From the NCBI RefSeq assembly GCF_029906345.1, contig NZ_JARYGY010000003.1, positions 62,001 through 126,000 of the forward strand: a stretch of DNA of 64,000 nt, given 5' to 3'. The notes under the pieces are model-generated. The model did not search any database. It saw nothing but the letters and a program-made list of their open reading frames with translations, and was not told where the DNA came from. Within the stretch, counting starts at the first letter, position 1. Each line of letters begins with the position of its first letter. This DNA comes from Aquimarina mycalae (lineage in GTDB: Bacteria; Bacteroidota; Bacteroidia; Flavobacteriales; Flavobacteriaceae). Both the position numbers and the translations under genes were made by a program. Of the stretch, positions 1 through 8,932 are shown in pieces.

Positions 1-795
1 AATTTGTTCAAAAAAATGAATTAAATCAACATCTTCCTTTTTGTTATTAAGTGCATTATCACTTTTATAGAATTTTAACAAACCATCTATATAATCTCTT
101 AAGGACAAGGAAGATGATTTTAAATACTCTAGATATTGTAAAGATTCTTCATTTAAATTGTCTTTATTTTCCTCTTCAAGAAGCTCTGTTAACGAGATGA
201 TATTTGCAAGCGGAGATTTAAGATCATGAGATACAATACTTGCAAATTTTCTTAAATTATTGTTGCGTTCTTCTAAACGGGTCTGAAATCTTTTTAACTC
301 GTTGTTTTTATACTTTTGTTCATATAAGCTCATCACCTGCTTAGATAACGTAAGCATGGCTCCTATCTGGTTTTTTGTTAGTTTTCTTGGTTTATGATCA
401 TATACACATAATGTACCTAATTTATATCCATCTCGATCTACCAATGGAACTCCTGCATAGAATATAGCTCCATAATCAGCAACCAATGGATTGTCATGAA
501 ACCGTTCATCTTTCCTAGAATCTTCGACGATCATAATCTCATCCTCGCAGTTAATTGCGTGTCCACAAAAAGAGATTTCCCTTGGGGATTCATTAAAAGG
601 TACACCGTGATGAGATTTCAAGAAATTACGATCTTTATCTAAAAGTGTTATTAGGGATATCGGTGTATCACAGATATAGCTTATAAGTTTTGTTATATTA
701 TCAAAACTTTCTTCTGGCAAGGTATCAAGAAGCCCATATTTTTCTACAGCTCTCTGCCTTTCAATCTCATTATCCGGGAATTGTGGGGCAATCAT
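1..795 (-). CDS. GAF-domain sensor histidine kinase (3' end outside window)
   Basis: Only the first 265 codons are inside the window; the ATP-binding half lies to the left. Read on the minus strand from ATG at 795, residues about 20-140 form a GAF domain of the kind found in cytoplasmic two-component sensors (motifs ISLITLLDKDR, SFCGHAI, YAGVPLVD, LGTLCV). A coiled linker follows (residues 155-185), then the HisKA dimerisation segment with H-box SIVSHDLKSPLANI; His190 is the expected phospho-acceptor. No membrane segment is visible, so a soluble sensor is inferred. The signal is unknown. A partner response regulator is not in view. Confidence 0.88.
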   Translation of the reverse strand, partial: MIAPQFPDNEIERQRAVEKYGLLDTLPEESFDNITKLISYICDTPISLITLLDKDRNFLKSHHGVPFNESPREISFCGHAINCEDEIMIVEDSRKDERFHDNPLVADYGAIFYAGVPLVDRDGYKLGTLCVYDHKPRKLTKNQIGAMLTLSKQVMSLYEQKYKNNELKRFQTRLEERNNNLRKFASIVSHDLKSPLANIISLTELLEEENKDNLNEESLQYLEYLKSSSLSLRDYIDGLLKFYKSDNALNNKKEDVDLIHFFEQI

Positions 796-816
796 AGTTG
801 GATTTTTTAGTTTGTA

Positions 817-824
817 CAAAATTA
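817..824 (-). promoter_or_regulatory. Candidate -7 box (TAATTTTG) for the histidine kinase
   Basis: Read on the minus strand this is TAATTTTG, matching the Bacteroidota -7 consensus TAnnTTTG, 21 bases upstream of the kinase ATG. A TTTG at 842-839 lies upstream, but the spacer is only 14 bases against the usual 19-21, so the -33 element is uncertain. Confidence 0.35.
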
Positions 825-886
825 CAAAATCAACCGATCAAATCACCTTAAAATGCATTGTTAACAATTACTTAGCTATATGAAGA

Positions 887-1858
887 TTAATTTATTAAAA
901 TCTCCTGTCCAACATTCAAAACTGAATTATATCGAATCGCATTAATTTTGCATATTTCAGATACTTCTACATCATGTTTATTAGCAATAGCATGTAATGT
1001 ATCACCTCTTTTAACAACATAAATACTTTTAACAGAAGCATCTTCTTCGATTTCCTCAGTCGTTTTATATATAACTATCTTACTTTTACGAGTAGATTTA
1101 TGTGATCTAGGTGACATCCATTTTTTAGTTACTGCTATATCATTAGATCTTATTTTGGTTTCTTCTGAAAAATCAAAAAGATATTCTGGATGAACACTTT
1201 TACCATGATATCGTACCTCAAGGTGTAAATGACTTCCTCTAGCATTACCAGAAACACCGCCTTTACCTATAATCTGACCTTTTTCAACGATATCATTTTC
1301 CTTTACCAGATATTTAGAAAGATGTGCATATACCGTCTCTAATCCATTATTATGACGTATTACAATGGTTCTGCCGTGTCCTCCATGATATTTAGCATAC
1401 CTTACTTTACCTGCTAATAAAGACTTTACATTATCTCCTGTTCTAAGATCAATGTCTATTCCCTGATGCGCTCTTCCCCTTCTCCATCCATATCTTGAGG
1501 TTACTACCATTTTATGTTCAACTGGAGAAGAAAAAACAGTATCTTCAAAATGTAACTCAAAAGGAATCGCTACACTCTTTTTACCATATGTATTAAAAAC
1601 CGAGTTACTCCAAGCTTCATCAAAGACTATGCTTGCTGGTATATCATTTTGCACATCAGATTTTTCGGTTTTTAAAACTTCAATTTGCTTTGGTACCTTA
1701 TACAAAGGCATAAACATTATTGTACCATCTAGTACCAATTCTTTATAATCTAATAATAAATTATCCTCTTGTTGTATTGATTGCTGCGCACTAAGCGTAG
1801 TAAATGAAATACACACCAGAATACCTAGTAGTGATCTTTTTCCTTTATTCAAAAACAT
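887..1858 (-). CDS. Secreted M23 peptidase with C-terminal LysM
   Basis: Zinc endopeptidase of the M23 (LytM) type, expected to cut peptidoglycan cross-links in the periplasm. A signal peptide covers residues 1-25 (cleavage near LSA-QQ). The M23 domain (about 118-235) shows HQGIDID (His131, Asp135), YAHL (His179) and SHLHLEVR (His210, His212), so the metal and catalytic residues are present. Residues 279-322 form one LysM repeat (VKRGDTLHAIANKH) for glycan binding. The order M23 then LysM is common in flavobacterial cell-wall hydrolases. It is transcribed away from the OmpA-like gene across a 338-base gap that holds a palindrome. Confidence 0.93.
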   Translation of the reverse strand: MFLNKGKRSLLGILVCISFTTLSAQQSIQQEDNLLLDYKELVLDGTIMFMPLYKVPKQIEVLKTEKSDVQNDIPASIVFDEAWSNSVFNTYGKKSVAIPFELHFEDTVFSSPVEHKMVVTSRYGWRRGRAHQGIDIDLRTGDNVKSLLAGKVRYAKYHGGHGRTIVIRHNNGLETVYAHLSKYLVKENDIVEKGQIIGKGGVSGNARGSHLHLEVRYHGKSVHPEYLFDFSEETKIRSNDIAVTKKWMSPRSHKSTRKSKIVIYKTTEEIEEDASVKSIYVVKRGDTLHAIANKHDVEVSEICKINAIRYNSVLNVGQEILIN

Positions 1859-2196
1859 GAATTTTCAAAAATTTTTAAATTTAAAGTAAAGCTGATTCTG
1901 GGCGTTGTGCTTTGTAATAAGACGACATAATTTTCATCTCGTTACAAAAGTAAAAAAATATGTGATTTATGAAATATATTTTAAACACTTAAGAAGTAAA
2001 ATACAGAACGCTGGAATTCAATATTTTACAAAATAATACGAGATAAATTTACCGTAATAACAATACGGTAAATTCATTTATAAGACTTTTTTTAACACTT
2101 TTTAAGAATTTGATATGAAAAGTTTAGTAGGTAATATTATAATAAAACTAATCACTAATAGTTTTAGATAACGTATAAAAGATTAATTAAATAACC
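1859..2196. other. Divergent intergenic region
   Basis: Gap of 338 bases between the divergent M23 peptidase and OmpA-like lipoprotein genes. No ORF or RNA gene is apparent. The only clear structure is the perfect inverted repeat at 2046-2074, listed separately; the rest is AT-rich and must carry both promoters. Confidence 0.7.
2046..2074. promoter_or_regulatory. Perfect 11-bp inverted repeat, possible operator
   Basis: The arms AATTTACCGTA and TACGGTAAATT are perfectly complementary and separated by 7 bases (ATAACAA). No T-run follows directly on either strand, and no gene runs into the site from either side, so it does not behave as an ordinary terminator. Lying between two divergent envelope genes, it could bind a dimeric regulator; this is inference. 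Confidence 0.4.
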
Positions 2197-3030
2197 ATGA
2201 AAAAAGTATTCACATTAATTGTATTATCAGGGGCTCTGATGACCACGTCTTGCGTATCGAAGAAGAAGTATTTAGCTTTAGAGACAGATTTGCAAAACAC
2301 CCGAAGTACATTACAGAAAACAACCGTTGAAAAACAAGAATTAGAATCTAAATTTGCAAAAATTGAAGCAAGAGTTGCTGATTATAATGCAAAGATCAAT
2401 TCGTTAAGAGATGCCAATAATGAACAAATGGTAATGGTTGATGACCTAGCTGTTATTTCTAATAACACAAAAGAAAAAATGAAGGAAACCTTAGCACAGG
2501 TTGATCCCGAAAAACTTCAAGGTGCGAGAACACTAGAAGATTCAATGAATCTAGCAGTTTCTCATAACCTAAAAAGCTCTTTGGATGATAGTCTAAAAGA
2601 AGACGATGATATTTCTATCGATATTGATAATACAGTTGTTATGATTTCTATATCTGATAAAATGTTATTTAATAGCGGAAGTTATAGAATAAGTAACAAA
2701 GCGAATGATGTTTTAGAAAAATTAGCACAAGTAATTAATTCTGAACCTAGTCTTGATGTAATGATTGAAGGACATACAGATCCTAGAACCATCAATACTC
2801 CTGCACTAGAAGACAATTGGGATTTAAGTGTAAAAAGAGCTACATCTATTACAAGGTTGCTACAGAAAAAATATAATGTAGATCCGGCTAAATTAATAGC
2901 TTCAGGAAGAAGTAGCTACCAACCACTGGTAGAGAACGATTCTGAAGAAAACATGGCAATAAACAGACGTACAAGAATTGTTTTATTACCAAACCTAGAC
3001 AAGTTTTTCGCGATGTTATCATCAAATTAG
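2197..3030 (+). CDS. OmpA-family peptidoglycan-binding lipoprotein
   Basis: Outer-membrane lipoprotein expected to tether the outer membrane to peptidoglycan. The leader ends in a lipobox MTTSC with Cys19. Residues 28-75 are a charged coiled coil (LETDLQNTRSTLQ). The C-terminal OmpA domain (about 145-272) has MLFNSGSYRIS, the EGHTDPR loop and the NRRTRIVLLP segment typical of the family. Lipobox, coiled coil and OmpA domain in that order resemble the OmpA/MotB lipoproteins common in Bacteroidota. The gene is monocistronic and ends at a strong hairpin shared with the convergent glycosyltransferase. Confidence 0.92.
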   Translation: MKKVFTLIVLSGALMTTSCVSKKKYLALETDLQNTRSTLQKTTVEKQELESKFAKIEARVADYNAKINSLRDANNEQMVMVDDLAVISNNTKEKMKETLAQVDPEKLQGARTLEDSMNLAVSHNLKSSLDDSLKEDDDISIDIDNTVVMISISDKMLFNSGSYRISNKANDVLEKLAQVINSEPSLDVMIEGHTDPRTINTPALEDNWDLSVKRATSITRLLQKKYNVDPAKLIASGRSSYQPLVENDSEENMAINRRTRIVLLPNLDKFFAMLSSN

Positions 3031-3052
3031 GAAAAATCAACAATATAAATTT

Positions 3053-3090
3053 AAAAGAGGGATGTACTCAATAAGATACATCCCTCTTTT
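3053..3090. terminator. Bidirectional intrinsic terminator
   Basis: The arms AAAAGAGGGATGTA and TACATCCCTCTTTT pair over 14 bp around a 10-base loop, with A and T runs at the two edges. It sits between the convergent OmpA-like and glycosyltransferase genes and can serve both. Confidence 0.85.
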
Positions 3091-3114
3091 TATTTTGCAT
3101 AATAAAGTACATAA

Positions 3115-4170
3115 TTAGTGATCATACGCTTGTAAAAAATCATCTAGTATATGGAATAGTTCATTATTATCCTTTTGTTGAAACTGCTTTACATTATTAC
3201 TAAATACTGGAAGATCGTTTAAAAACGCCCTGATTCCGTCCAATTCAAAATCTTTTAGCATTTTTCCGTATCCTAATTTTTGAATGTAGGCTCCATTAAG
3301 GTATTGTTCAAACTGATTTTTAATTGGGACTGTACAGATAGGTTTATTTAAGAACAATGCTTCAGAGATGAACGAATATCCTGCATTACAAAATACGGCC
3401 TTAGCTGTTCTAAAATGATCTATAAAATCAATTTCACTAAACTTTTTAAGCGTTACATTATCGTGGTTTGCTTCTTTATTAAAGCCATATACAATGAAAT
3501 TCTCATTAGAAAGAGTATTAAGTAACTTAATTAGCTTTTTCTGACTACAAGAGGATTGGTATATTAGTATATGATTTTTGGTATCTCGTTTTGCGTTCAG
3601 AATTTCTGTTCTAATAATTGGTTGTACTAAAACACTATTTTTTTTCTTCAATTTAGCGTCAAAAAAAGTAGAAATCAAATATTGATCACAAAGTGGAAGT
3701 TTTGCTTTAACTACAGTTTTAGCAATATTGTAATTAACCCTTTCGGATTCAGGTATTTTAATATCTAAAATAGCTCGATCTAGAATTTGCATATTATCAA
3801 TACTAAGTATGGGAAGCTTATAATATTTAGCATAGAAATAGGTAAAAGATTCAAAATCAGATATTATTATATCCGGCTTAAAATCTGTCTGAAGATCTTT
3901 ACATTTCTTAAAATTAACTATTAAACTTTCAGGAAGGTTTTTAATAATATCAGTAGACGTTTTGGATTTAGAAACTACTCCATCCTTATAGGCAAAATTA
4001 AATCCCTTTATTTGATGTGTTTGATTTGGGAATATTTTCTTAAGAAACAAATATGCTTTCCCGCTGGATACTATTCTTATGTCATGATTTGTTATTAGGT
4101 GCTCTAGAATTACTTTTGCTCTAGTTGCATGTCCCATACCTTCTCCTGGAACTCCGTATAATATTTTCAA
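3115..4170 (-). CDS. MurG/UGT-like glycosyltransferase
   Basis: 351-residue protein of the GT-B-like family that includes MJ1255-type and UDP-glucuronosyltransferase-like enzymes. The N-terminus has the glycine-rich acceptor loop GVPGEGMGHATRA. The C-terminal half carries the donor-binding region ending in FCNAGYSFISEALFLNKPI and a GAYIQKLGYGK segment. No signal peptide or membrane helix is seen, so it should act at the cytoplasmic face. Donor and acceptor cannot be read from the sequence. A 62-codon gene lies 4 bases upstream, which suggests co-transcription. Confidence 0.8.
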   Translation of the reverse strand: MKILYGVPGEGMGHATRAKVILEHLITNHDIRIVSSGKAYLFLKKIFPNQTHQIKGFNFAYKDGVVSKSKTSTDIIKNLPESLIVNFKKCKDLQTDFKPDIIISDFESFTYFYAKYYKLPILSIDNMQILDRAILDIKIPESERVNYNIAKTVVKAKLPLCDQYLISTFFDAKLKKKNSVLVQPIIRTEILNAKRDTKNHILIYQSSCSQKKLIKLLNTLSNENFIVYGFNKEANHDNVTLKKFSEIDFIDHFRTAKAVFCNAGYSFISEALFLNKPICTVPIKNQFEQYLNGAYIQKLGYGKMLKDFELDGIRAFLNDLPVFSNNVKQFQQKDNNELFHILDDFLQAYDH

Positions 4171-4174
4171 ACTA

Positions 4175-4363
4175 TTATCCTATATATGTATTCACACTAG
4201 TAGTTAATCTACAAGAATTATGCAGCATTTGTTTAAATTTTAAAGCCAAATTTTCATCATTAAACTTCATTGCTTCACTAATGCTATTTGACAAAATCAA
4301 TTCTCCTATAAGATATTCTACAAAATAAGTTTGATCGTCAGTTAACAATACGTATTCTGTCAT
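4175..4363 (-). CDS. Small conserved-looking hypothetical protein
   Basis: A 62-residue acidic, soluble protein starting MTEYVLLTDDQTYFVEYLI and lacking a signal peptide. It ends 4 bases before the glycosyltransferase ATG on the same strand, so the two are probably one transcript. I do not recognise a family. The overlapping plus-strand frame at 4125-4328 is less likely because it starts inside the glycosyltransferase and has no upstream signal. Its amino-acid composition looks like a real protein, but its function is unknown. Confidence 0.55.
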   Translation of the reverse strand: MTEYVLLTDDQTYFVEYLIGELILSNSISEAMKFNDENLALKFKQMLHNSCRLTTSVNTYIG

Positions 4364-4601
4364 ATTAAATCCCTGTTTTCGAGTTATAACTATATTTTAA
4401 ATTTTTATTTAAAAATACAGAGCTCTTTTATTAAGAATCAAATTTAACTTTTAAGACGATCTCTTTTAATCATATTAACATAGGTTATCAAATTCTTATT
4501 CACAATCCCTCTCTTAAAGAAATAATAAAGCCAATTTAAAACAAATAAATCTCATCATTTTTTCGTAACTTATTGATGTTCAAAACTTAAATCACACAGT
4601 C

Positions 4602-5051
4602 ATGAAAATATTTGTATTGATTCTACTCAGCCTCTTTTCTATTACAACTATTGACCATAAGAATACTAACACTCCTATTGATCTGTATAACCTAGAAGGT
4701 GTTTGGGAACTAAAGCATCAGTTTCTATATGATAGCGATAACCAGATTTCGGACACCATTTTTAATACTAATGGATATCGTCAGGTAAAAGTGTACAGTA
4801 AAGGTAAGGTCATGTGGACTCGTTTTGATCCTACGGATAGTAACGAATGGTTTGGATATGGTTCGTATATAATCAAAGGTAATATCTTAGAAGAAAGATT
4901 AGAATATGCATCAGGGCCAATGATGAAAATAGTAGATACTACACAAGTTTTTGTGTTTGAACTTGTAATGGATAAGAACTCCTATCAACAAATCACTGTA
5001 GATGAAACTGGTCATTTCTCGCAAGCAGAAAATTACGATAAGATAGAATAA
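4602..5051 (+). CDS. Secreted hypothetical protein, lipocalin-like layout
   Basis: 149 residues with a short hydrophobic leader (MKIFVLILLSLFSITTI) and no lipobox. After residue 30 it alternates strands and turns: LEGVWELKH, GYRQVKVYSKGKVMWTRF, WFGYGSYIIKGNILEERLEY, QVFVFELVMDKNSYQQI. The opening GVWELK and the later strands resemble small lipocalin-like beta-barrels that begin with GxW, but this is a weak shape argument. A hairpin with a T-run closes the gene at 5078-5117. The ligand is unknown. Confidence 0.65.
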   Translation: MKIFVLILLSLFSITTIDHKNTNTPIDLYNLEGVWELKHQFLYDSDNQISDTIFNTNGYRQVKVYSKGKVMWTRFDPTDSNEWFGYGSYIIKGNILEERLEYASGPMMKIVDTTQVFVFELVMDKNSYQQITVDETGHFSQAENYDKIE

Positions 5052-5077
5052 AGCATATCTAAACTGGTTCCCATAAT

Positions 5078-5117
5078 ATGTTCTTTTGATGTAGAAATTC
5101 AAGAGAACATTTTTTTT
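5078..5117 (+). terminator. Intrinsic terminator
   Basis: ATGTTCTTTT pairs with AAGAGAACAT over 10 bp (one G-U pair) around a 13-base loop, followed by seven T. It lies 27 bases after the stop of the secreted protein at 4602-5051. Confidence 0.75.
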
Positions 5118-5372
5118 GTCATAACTTATATTCACATTCTAAAATAAAGTTGATTACCCCCTGTTTTTGGGGCTTACACCTCTTTTTATACATGTAATTT
5201 CGTTCTATTTTTGATTCCAATATTAAATGTAGATTTCATACATTCTTATATATCCATCCTTATAACTTTTTTTATACATGCTGTTATTAATAGGTCTGTA
5301 TAAAAAATCTACGTAAAAATAGTATCACAGCCAAGAACGAATTAATAATTAACCATAACTAAATATATTACA
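5118..5372. other. Intergenic region before the M57-type protease
   Basis: Together with the preceding terminator this makes a gap of over 300 bases between two plus-strand genes. No ORF is supported. A 12-base direct repeat TTTTTATACATG occurs at 5183-5194 and 5269-5280, 86 bases apart, and a short CCCC/GGGG hairpin lies near 5157-5172. The region should hold the promoter of the gene at 5373. Confidence 0.5.
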
Positions 5373-6209
5373 ATGAAAACAATGAAATCGTTAGCGCTAT
5401 TTGCGATCGTTTCGGTAATGATTATTTCTTGCCAAAAAAAAGAAATTACTGATGAAGTACAACAAGTTTCATCAGAACCTACAAAGGAACAACTTGATAA
5501 ACTATTTAATATGGGAGTTAACATCGATGCTGTAACTATAGAAGAAATTACGATGTTGGATGGAAGCATTAATAAATACTTAGTATCAGGAGATATTTTA
5601 ATTCCTGTAACAGATTTTGATAAGTATCCTGAATTGAAACCTCTTAGTGGAGATAATAAACAATATCGAGATGATAATATCGTATCTCCTAATTATAGAA
5701 ACATCGATATTCTAGGATATACAGGTGGTAGTTTTGCTTTAACATCAAAGATGCAAACAGCATTACGTTGGGCCGTTAACAACTATAATGCACTATCTAA
5801 TAGTTTAAATTTCAACTTGACTTTTGGAACCAGTTATGGCCCTGCAGATATTGTAGTATATAAAATTAATGTTGCTGGTGGAGGTGGAAATGCCGGATTT
5901 CCTAATCTTCTTGGACAACCTTATAAATGGGTACGTATTAATGCTGGAACAGATGGATTCAGTACGAATGTAAATGAACATGTAATTGGTCATGAAATAG
6001 GACACTGTTTAGGATTAAGGCATCAAGATTGGTATAATCGTCAAAGTTGTGGTTATACAGGTCCACTTCCTGCAGAACCGCCAGCAATTTGGATACCAGG
6101 AACCCCTATTTCTCCGTTTGCAGACTCTATTATGTTAGCATGTTTTGGTGCTGGCGAAGATGGAGAATTCACAGAAACTGATAAAAACGCTTTAAACATA
6201 CTTTATTAG
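5373..6209 (+). CDS. M57-type (HEIGH) zinc metalloprotease lipoprotein
   Basis: Secreted lipoprotein metalloprotease of the dual-action HEIGH family (peptidase M57). The leader ends at MIISC, giving a lipidated Cys about residue 20. The zinc site is HVIGHEIGHCLGLRH: an extended HExxHxxGxxH motif with all three His and the catalytic Glu present. Residues 100-190 form the glycine-rich N-terminal part of the protease. A downstream Met (SIMLAC) resembles the Met-turn of metzincins. A terminator follows 57 bases after the stop. It is likely attached to or released from the outer membrane; the substrate is unknown. Confidence 0.88.
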   Translation: MKTMKSLALFAIVSVMIISCQKKEITDEVQQVSSEPTKEQLDKLFNMGVNIDAVTIEEITMLDGSINKYLVSGDILIPVTDFDKYPELKPLSGDNKQYRDDNIVSPNYRNIDILGYTGGSFALTSKMQTALRWAVNNYNALSNSLNFNLTFGTSYGPADIVVYKINVAGGGGNAGFPNLLGQPYKWVRINAGTDGFSTNVNEHVIGHEIGHCLGLRHQDWYNRQSCGYTGPLPAEPPAIWIPGTPISPFADSIMLACFGAGEDGEFTETDKNALNILY

Positions 6210-6266
6210 AAAAGAATATCAACTATAATATTATACTGCTTATTTATATTGTAGTTATTAAACAAC

Positions 6267-6309
6267 TCACTCTAGATATGGTGTAATATCAAGGTTGTAT
6301 CTAGAGTGA
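6267..6309 (+). terminator. Intrinsic terminator after the M57 protease
   Basis: TCACTCTAGATA pairs perfectly with TATCTAGAGTGA over 12 bp (loop 19 bases), followed by a T-rich stretch. The right arm contains a GTG that could open the next reading frame, which argues against that upstream start. Confidence 0.75.
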
Positions 6310-6428
6310 ATTTTAATGATTTTTGTTTTATCAATCAAAGTAAAAAGTATCTTTTAACAGATTATTTTCTCATAATACTATCAAATATTTTATCGATCTT
6401 TAAGGAATTAAGAGTAAAGTCAATTTCA

Positions 6429-8285
6429 ATGAAAGACGATATTTGGATTATTATTCCTGGAATAGGAAACCACCAACCAGGTGAAAATCTAACTGCTTTA
6501 ACCAGAAGCCTTGGTGCTATAAACAATTCTCCTGTTCAAATTAACAAAGAATGTCATCTTATCGAACAGATAGAAAACAACCATCAAACAATAACATTCG
6601 AAGTACCTTTAACCACAGGAAAGGTCAATACACATACTACCCATTTCATGGAACTCTATTGGAATGATCTTTCTACTGTTAAATCATCTTGGTTAGGGAT
6701 TGCCAAAGCTTTAATTAAAGTTATACTTGGTTTACGCCACCTTATTCCTCCTGTACAATCTGAGACTATACTAGGTAAACAAATACACTTAATCCAATTT
6801 TTTTTCTTGCTTTTACGTGGTCCTATTTTAGCAGGTTCTGCCTTAGTATTTATACTTTGGTTTCTTCTATTGACCATTTTTTCTGTTATGAAAATGACTA
6901 TGAAAACAGGGAACGAAGAAATTATTTTGAATGAGAATTTAATCTGGATATTTCCTGTATTGTCAGCTTTAATAGGAATTGGAATATTAGTATTTCCTTT
7001 TAAGATTGGAGGTCAAAAACTCTTGAAAAACTGGACATTCCGATGCATGGCATTGCTAGCTTTTGCACTTATTATTGCGCTACCAATAGCTCTTAAAATA
7101 AATATAACTTGTTGCTGTTTTGTAACAGAAGTGATAAAAACATTACTCATTCAGCCATTGAAAATGTTGTGGGGATTGGCAAATATTACACTCATTTTGT
7201 TATTTATCACTATGATGATTCAATCAATACGTTATAAATTGACAGAGAAACCTTTTATAATAATTCCTTCTTTATTGGCAATGACTACTATGGCATTTTG
7301 GATTGCAGTGATCCCAATAGTTTTAATTGCCTCCAACTATTTTACACCAGAAAGTTTAAAATTTCAAGGAATGGAAGTTATTGTTAGAAATAGTATGCCT
7401 ACTGTAGGATGGGTATGGATTGGAACGATGATATTAATACTTAGTGCAGCAATACTTTGGTATAATAGATCTATATGGTTTAAAAAGAATAAAAATGGAA
7501 AGAGTACTGCAAACTCTTCTCCAAGATTAGTTTTTAACAAGGCTCTTTTTTGGGTTATGATTTTCATCTCTATTAGCGTAATCATAATATTTCTTTTAAC
7601 CAATGTACCTATTTTGAAAACAACCTTTATAGGAAACTTACTAGGAGAACAAACAGATGTTCTTAGAAATATTGTAATCATTTCGGTACCTATTTTGTTA
7701 CCATTATTTGTTTATGGTAAACAAAACATTAGTCTGGGCTTGGATATTACTTTAGACATTATTAATTATTTCCGGCCAAGTGGATCACAAGAAAATATGG
7801 CTATAAGTAACCCTTATTCTTCACTTGATTTTGATCTTAGAAATCGTATTATTAATCGATTGGATAAGATTATTCAAATGGCAAATGAAAATTTTGAAAT
7901 AAGAAAAATTGTTTTAGTTACACATAGCCAAGGCACAATATTTGGGTTAAATTATCTTTCTAATCCAATAAATAAAAAAAGATTCAAAGATTTAAAGGTC
8001 AAGTTAGTAACCATGGGATCTCCGTTTACACATATCTACCAACACTATTTTCCAACTCATTTTAATAACGATACTATTTATAAAAATATAAAAAACGTAG
8101 TCGGTGAAAATAACTGGACAAATATATATTGTTCTGATGATTATATAGGTACCTATATAAAGAATGCTCCTTCACAGCAAGATAAAAATGATCAAAGTTT
8201 TCCTAAAAATATTAAAAAAGAACTAGGTGGCCATACAGGTTATTTTCAAGATAATAGAGTTCTCAAAGAGTTATTACGAATTTGA
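6429..8285 (+). CDS. Multipass membrane protein with split alpha/beta-hydrolase motifs
   Basis: From ATG 6429 the protein is 618 residues. It opens with DDIWIIIPGIGNHQPG, which looks like the first strand and oxyanion loop of an alpha/beta-hydrolase. About eight membrane segments follow between residues 115 and 440. The C-terminal 170 residues carry VLVTHSQGTIFGLNYL, a nucleophile elbow (THSQGT), then KLVTMGSPFTHIY and a late GGHTGYF histidine. This is a lipase- or esterase-like fold interrupted by membrane helices. The longer GTG start at 6306 is rejected because it lies in the preceding terminator stem and adds a hydrophobic tail before a cytosolic-type start. Substrate unknown. Confidence 0.75.
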   Translation: MKDDIWIIIPGIGNHQPGENLTALTRSLGAINNSPVQINKECHLIEQIENNHQTITFEVPLTTGKVNTHTTHFMELYWNDLSTVKSSWLGIAKALIKVILGLRHLIPPVQSETILGKQIHLIQFFFLLLRGPILAGSALVFILWFLLLTIFSVMKMTMKTGNEEIILNENLIWIFPVLSALIGIGILVFPFKIGGQKLLKNWTFRCMALLAFALIIALPIALKINITCCCFVTEVIKTLLIQPLKMLWGLANITLILLFITMMIQSIRYKLTEKPFIIIPSLLAMTTMAFWIAVIPIVLIASNYFTPESLKFQGMEVIVRNSMPTVGWVWIGTMILILSAAILWYNRSIWFKKNKNGKSTANSSPRLVFNKALFWVMIFISISVIIIFLLTNVPILKTTFIGNLLGEQTDVLRNIVIISVPILLPLFVYGKQNISLGLDITLDIINYFRPSGSQENMAISNPYSSLDFDLRNRIINRLDKIIQMANENFEIRKIVLVTHSQGTIFGLNYLSNPINKKRFKDLKVKLVTMGSPFTHIYQHYFPTHFNNDTIYKNIKNVVGENNWTNIYCSDDYIGTYIKNAPSQQDKNDQSFPKNIKKELGGHTGYFQDNRVLKELLRI

Positions 8286-8430
8286 TTACCAAACATATAA
8301 GAATCAAACAACAAGATTAGATTTAGTTTTTTGTGAATATTTATTAATGAATGTAGTTATTTTAAAACTTCCTTAATTAAACCTTTTTTGAATTACAGAG
8401 TCTTAACATTAAACACTAAAGTTTAATATT

Positions 8431-8838
8431 ATGAGATCTATAAAAATTCAAAAAATAGCATTACCATTATTAGTAATTATCTTTTTTATTGGAAGTAGTT
8501 TTACCACTAATATAGCAAAATGGGAACATTTAGGTTCTAGAACAGTAAATTATAAAATAGATCGAGATGTAGTAAAAGTGACAGCTAGAGATGGAGCTTT
8601 TAAAAAATTAAAAATAAAAGTTACTAATGGTTCTTTGAATATGCATAGGCTTGTAGTTCAATATGGAAATGGAGAAAAACAATTAATACAAGTAAGAAAG
8701 AACTTTGCCAAAGGTGGATCAACAAAACTTATTGATCTTAAAGGAAATAGAAGAATAATTAGAGACATTACATTTTACTACGACACAAAAAACATATCAA
8801 GAAAACGTGCTAAAGTTCATGTTTTTGGAAAACATTAA
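8431..8838 (+). CDS. Secreted DUF2541-like protein
   Basis: 135 residues with a signal peptide ending near GSSFTT. The mature part is basic and rich in strands: KWEHLGSRTVNYKIDRDVV, GAFKKLKIKVTNGSLNMHRL, KGGSTKLIDLKGNRRIIRDI, ending RAKVHVFGKH. The sequence of conserved pieces (DRD, KIKV, GG-ST-IDL-G-R-I, F-Y) matches my memory of the DUF2541 family of small periplasmic proteins, whose function is not established. It is transcribed alone and stops at a hairpin shared with the convergent methyltransferase. Confidence 0.7.
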   Translation: MRSIKIQKIALPLLVIIFFIGSSFTTNIAKWEHLGSRTVNYKIDRDVVKVTARDGAFKKLKIKVTNGSLNMHRLVVQYGNGEKQLIQVRKNFAKGGSTKLIDLKGNRRIIRDITFYYDTKNISRKRAKVHVFGKH

Positions 8839-8862
8839 AAAAACAAAATAAGCTAGGCAAAC

Positions 8863-8901
8863 GGTTGGGATATATCATACGTAATCTAATTATTCCCAAC
8901 C
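8863..8901. terminator. Weak bidirectional hairpin between convergent genes
   Basis: GGTTGGGA and TCCCAACC pair over 8 bp around a 23-base loop between the gene ending at 8838 and the minus-strand gene ending at 8933. No long T-run follows, so function as a terminator is only likely. Confidence 0.5.
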
Positions 8902-8932
8902 AAGCTTGGCTTGTTTTACTTTGTTTACGTTT

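Noticed and set aside
5153-5175. CCCCC/GGGG hairpin as a riboswitch
   Set aside because: Only a short stem with a small loop; no multi-helix arrangement around it.
6306-6428. N-terminal extension of the membrane hydrolase from GTG 6306
   Set aside because: The GTG lies in the right arm of the terminator stem of the preceding gene, and the ATG at 6429 begins at the first conserved-looking segment.
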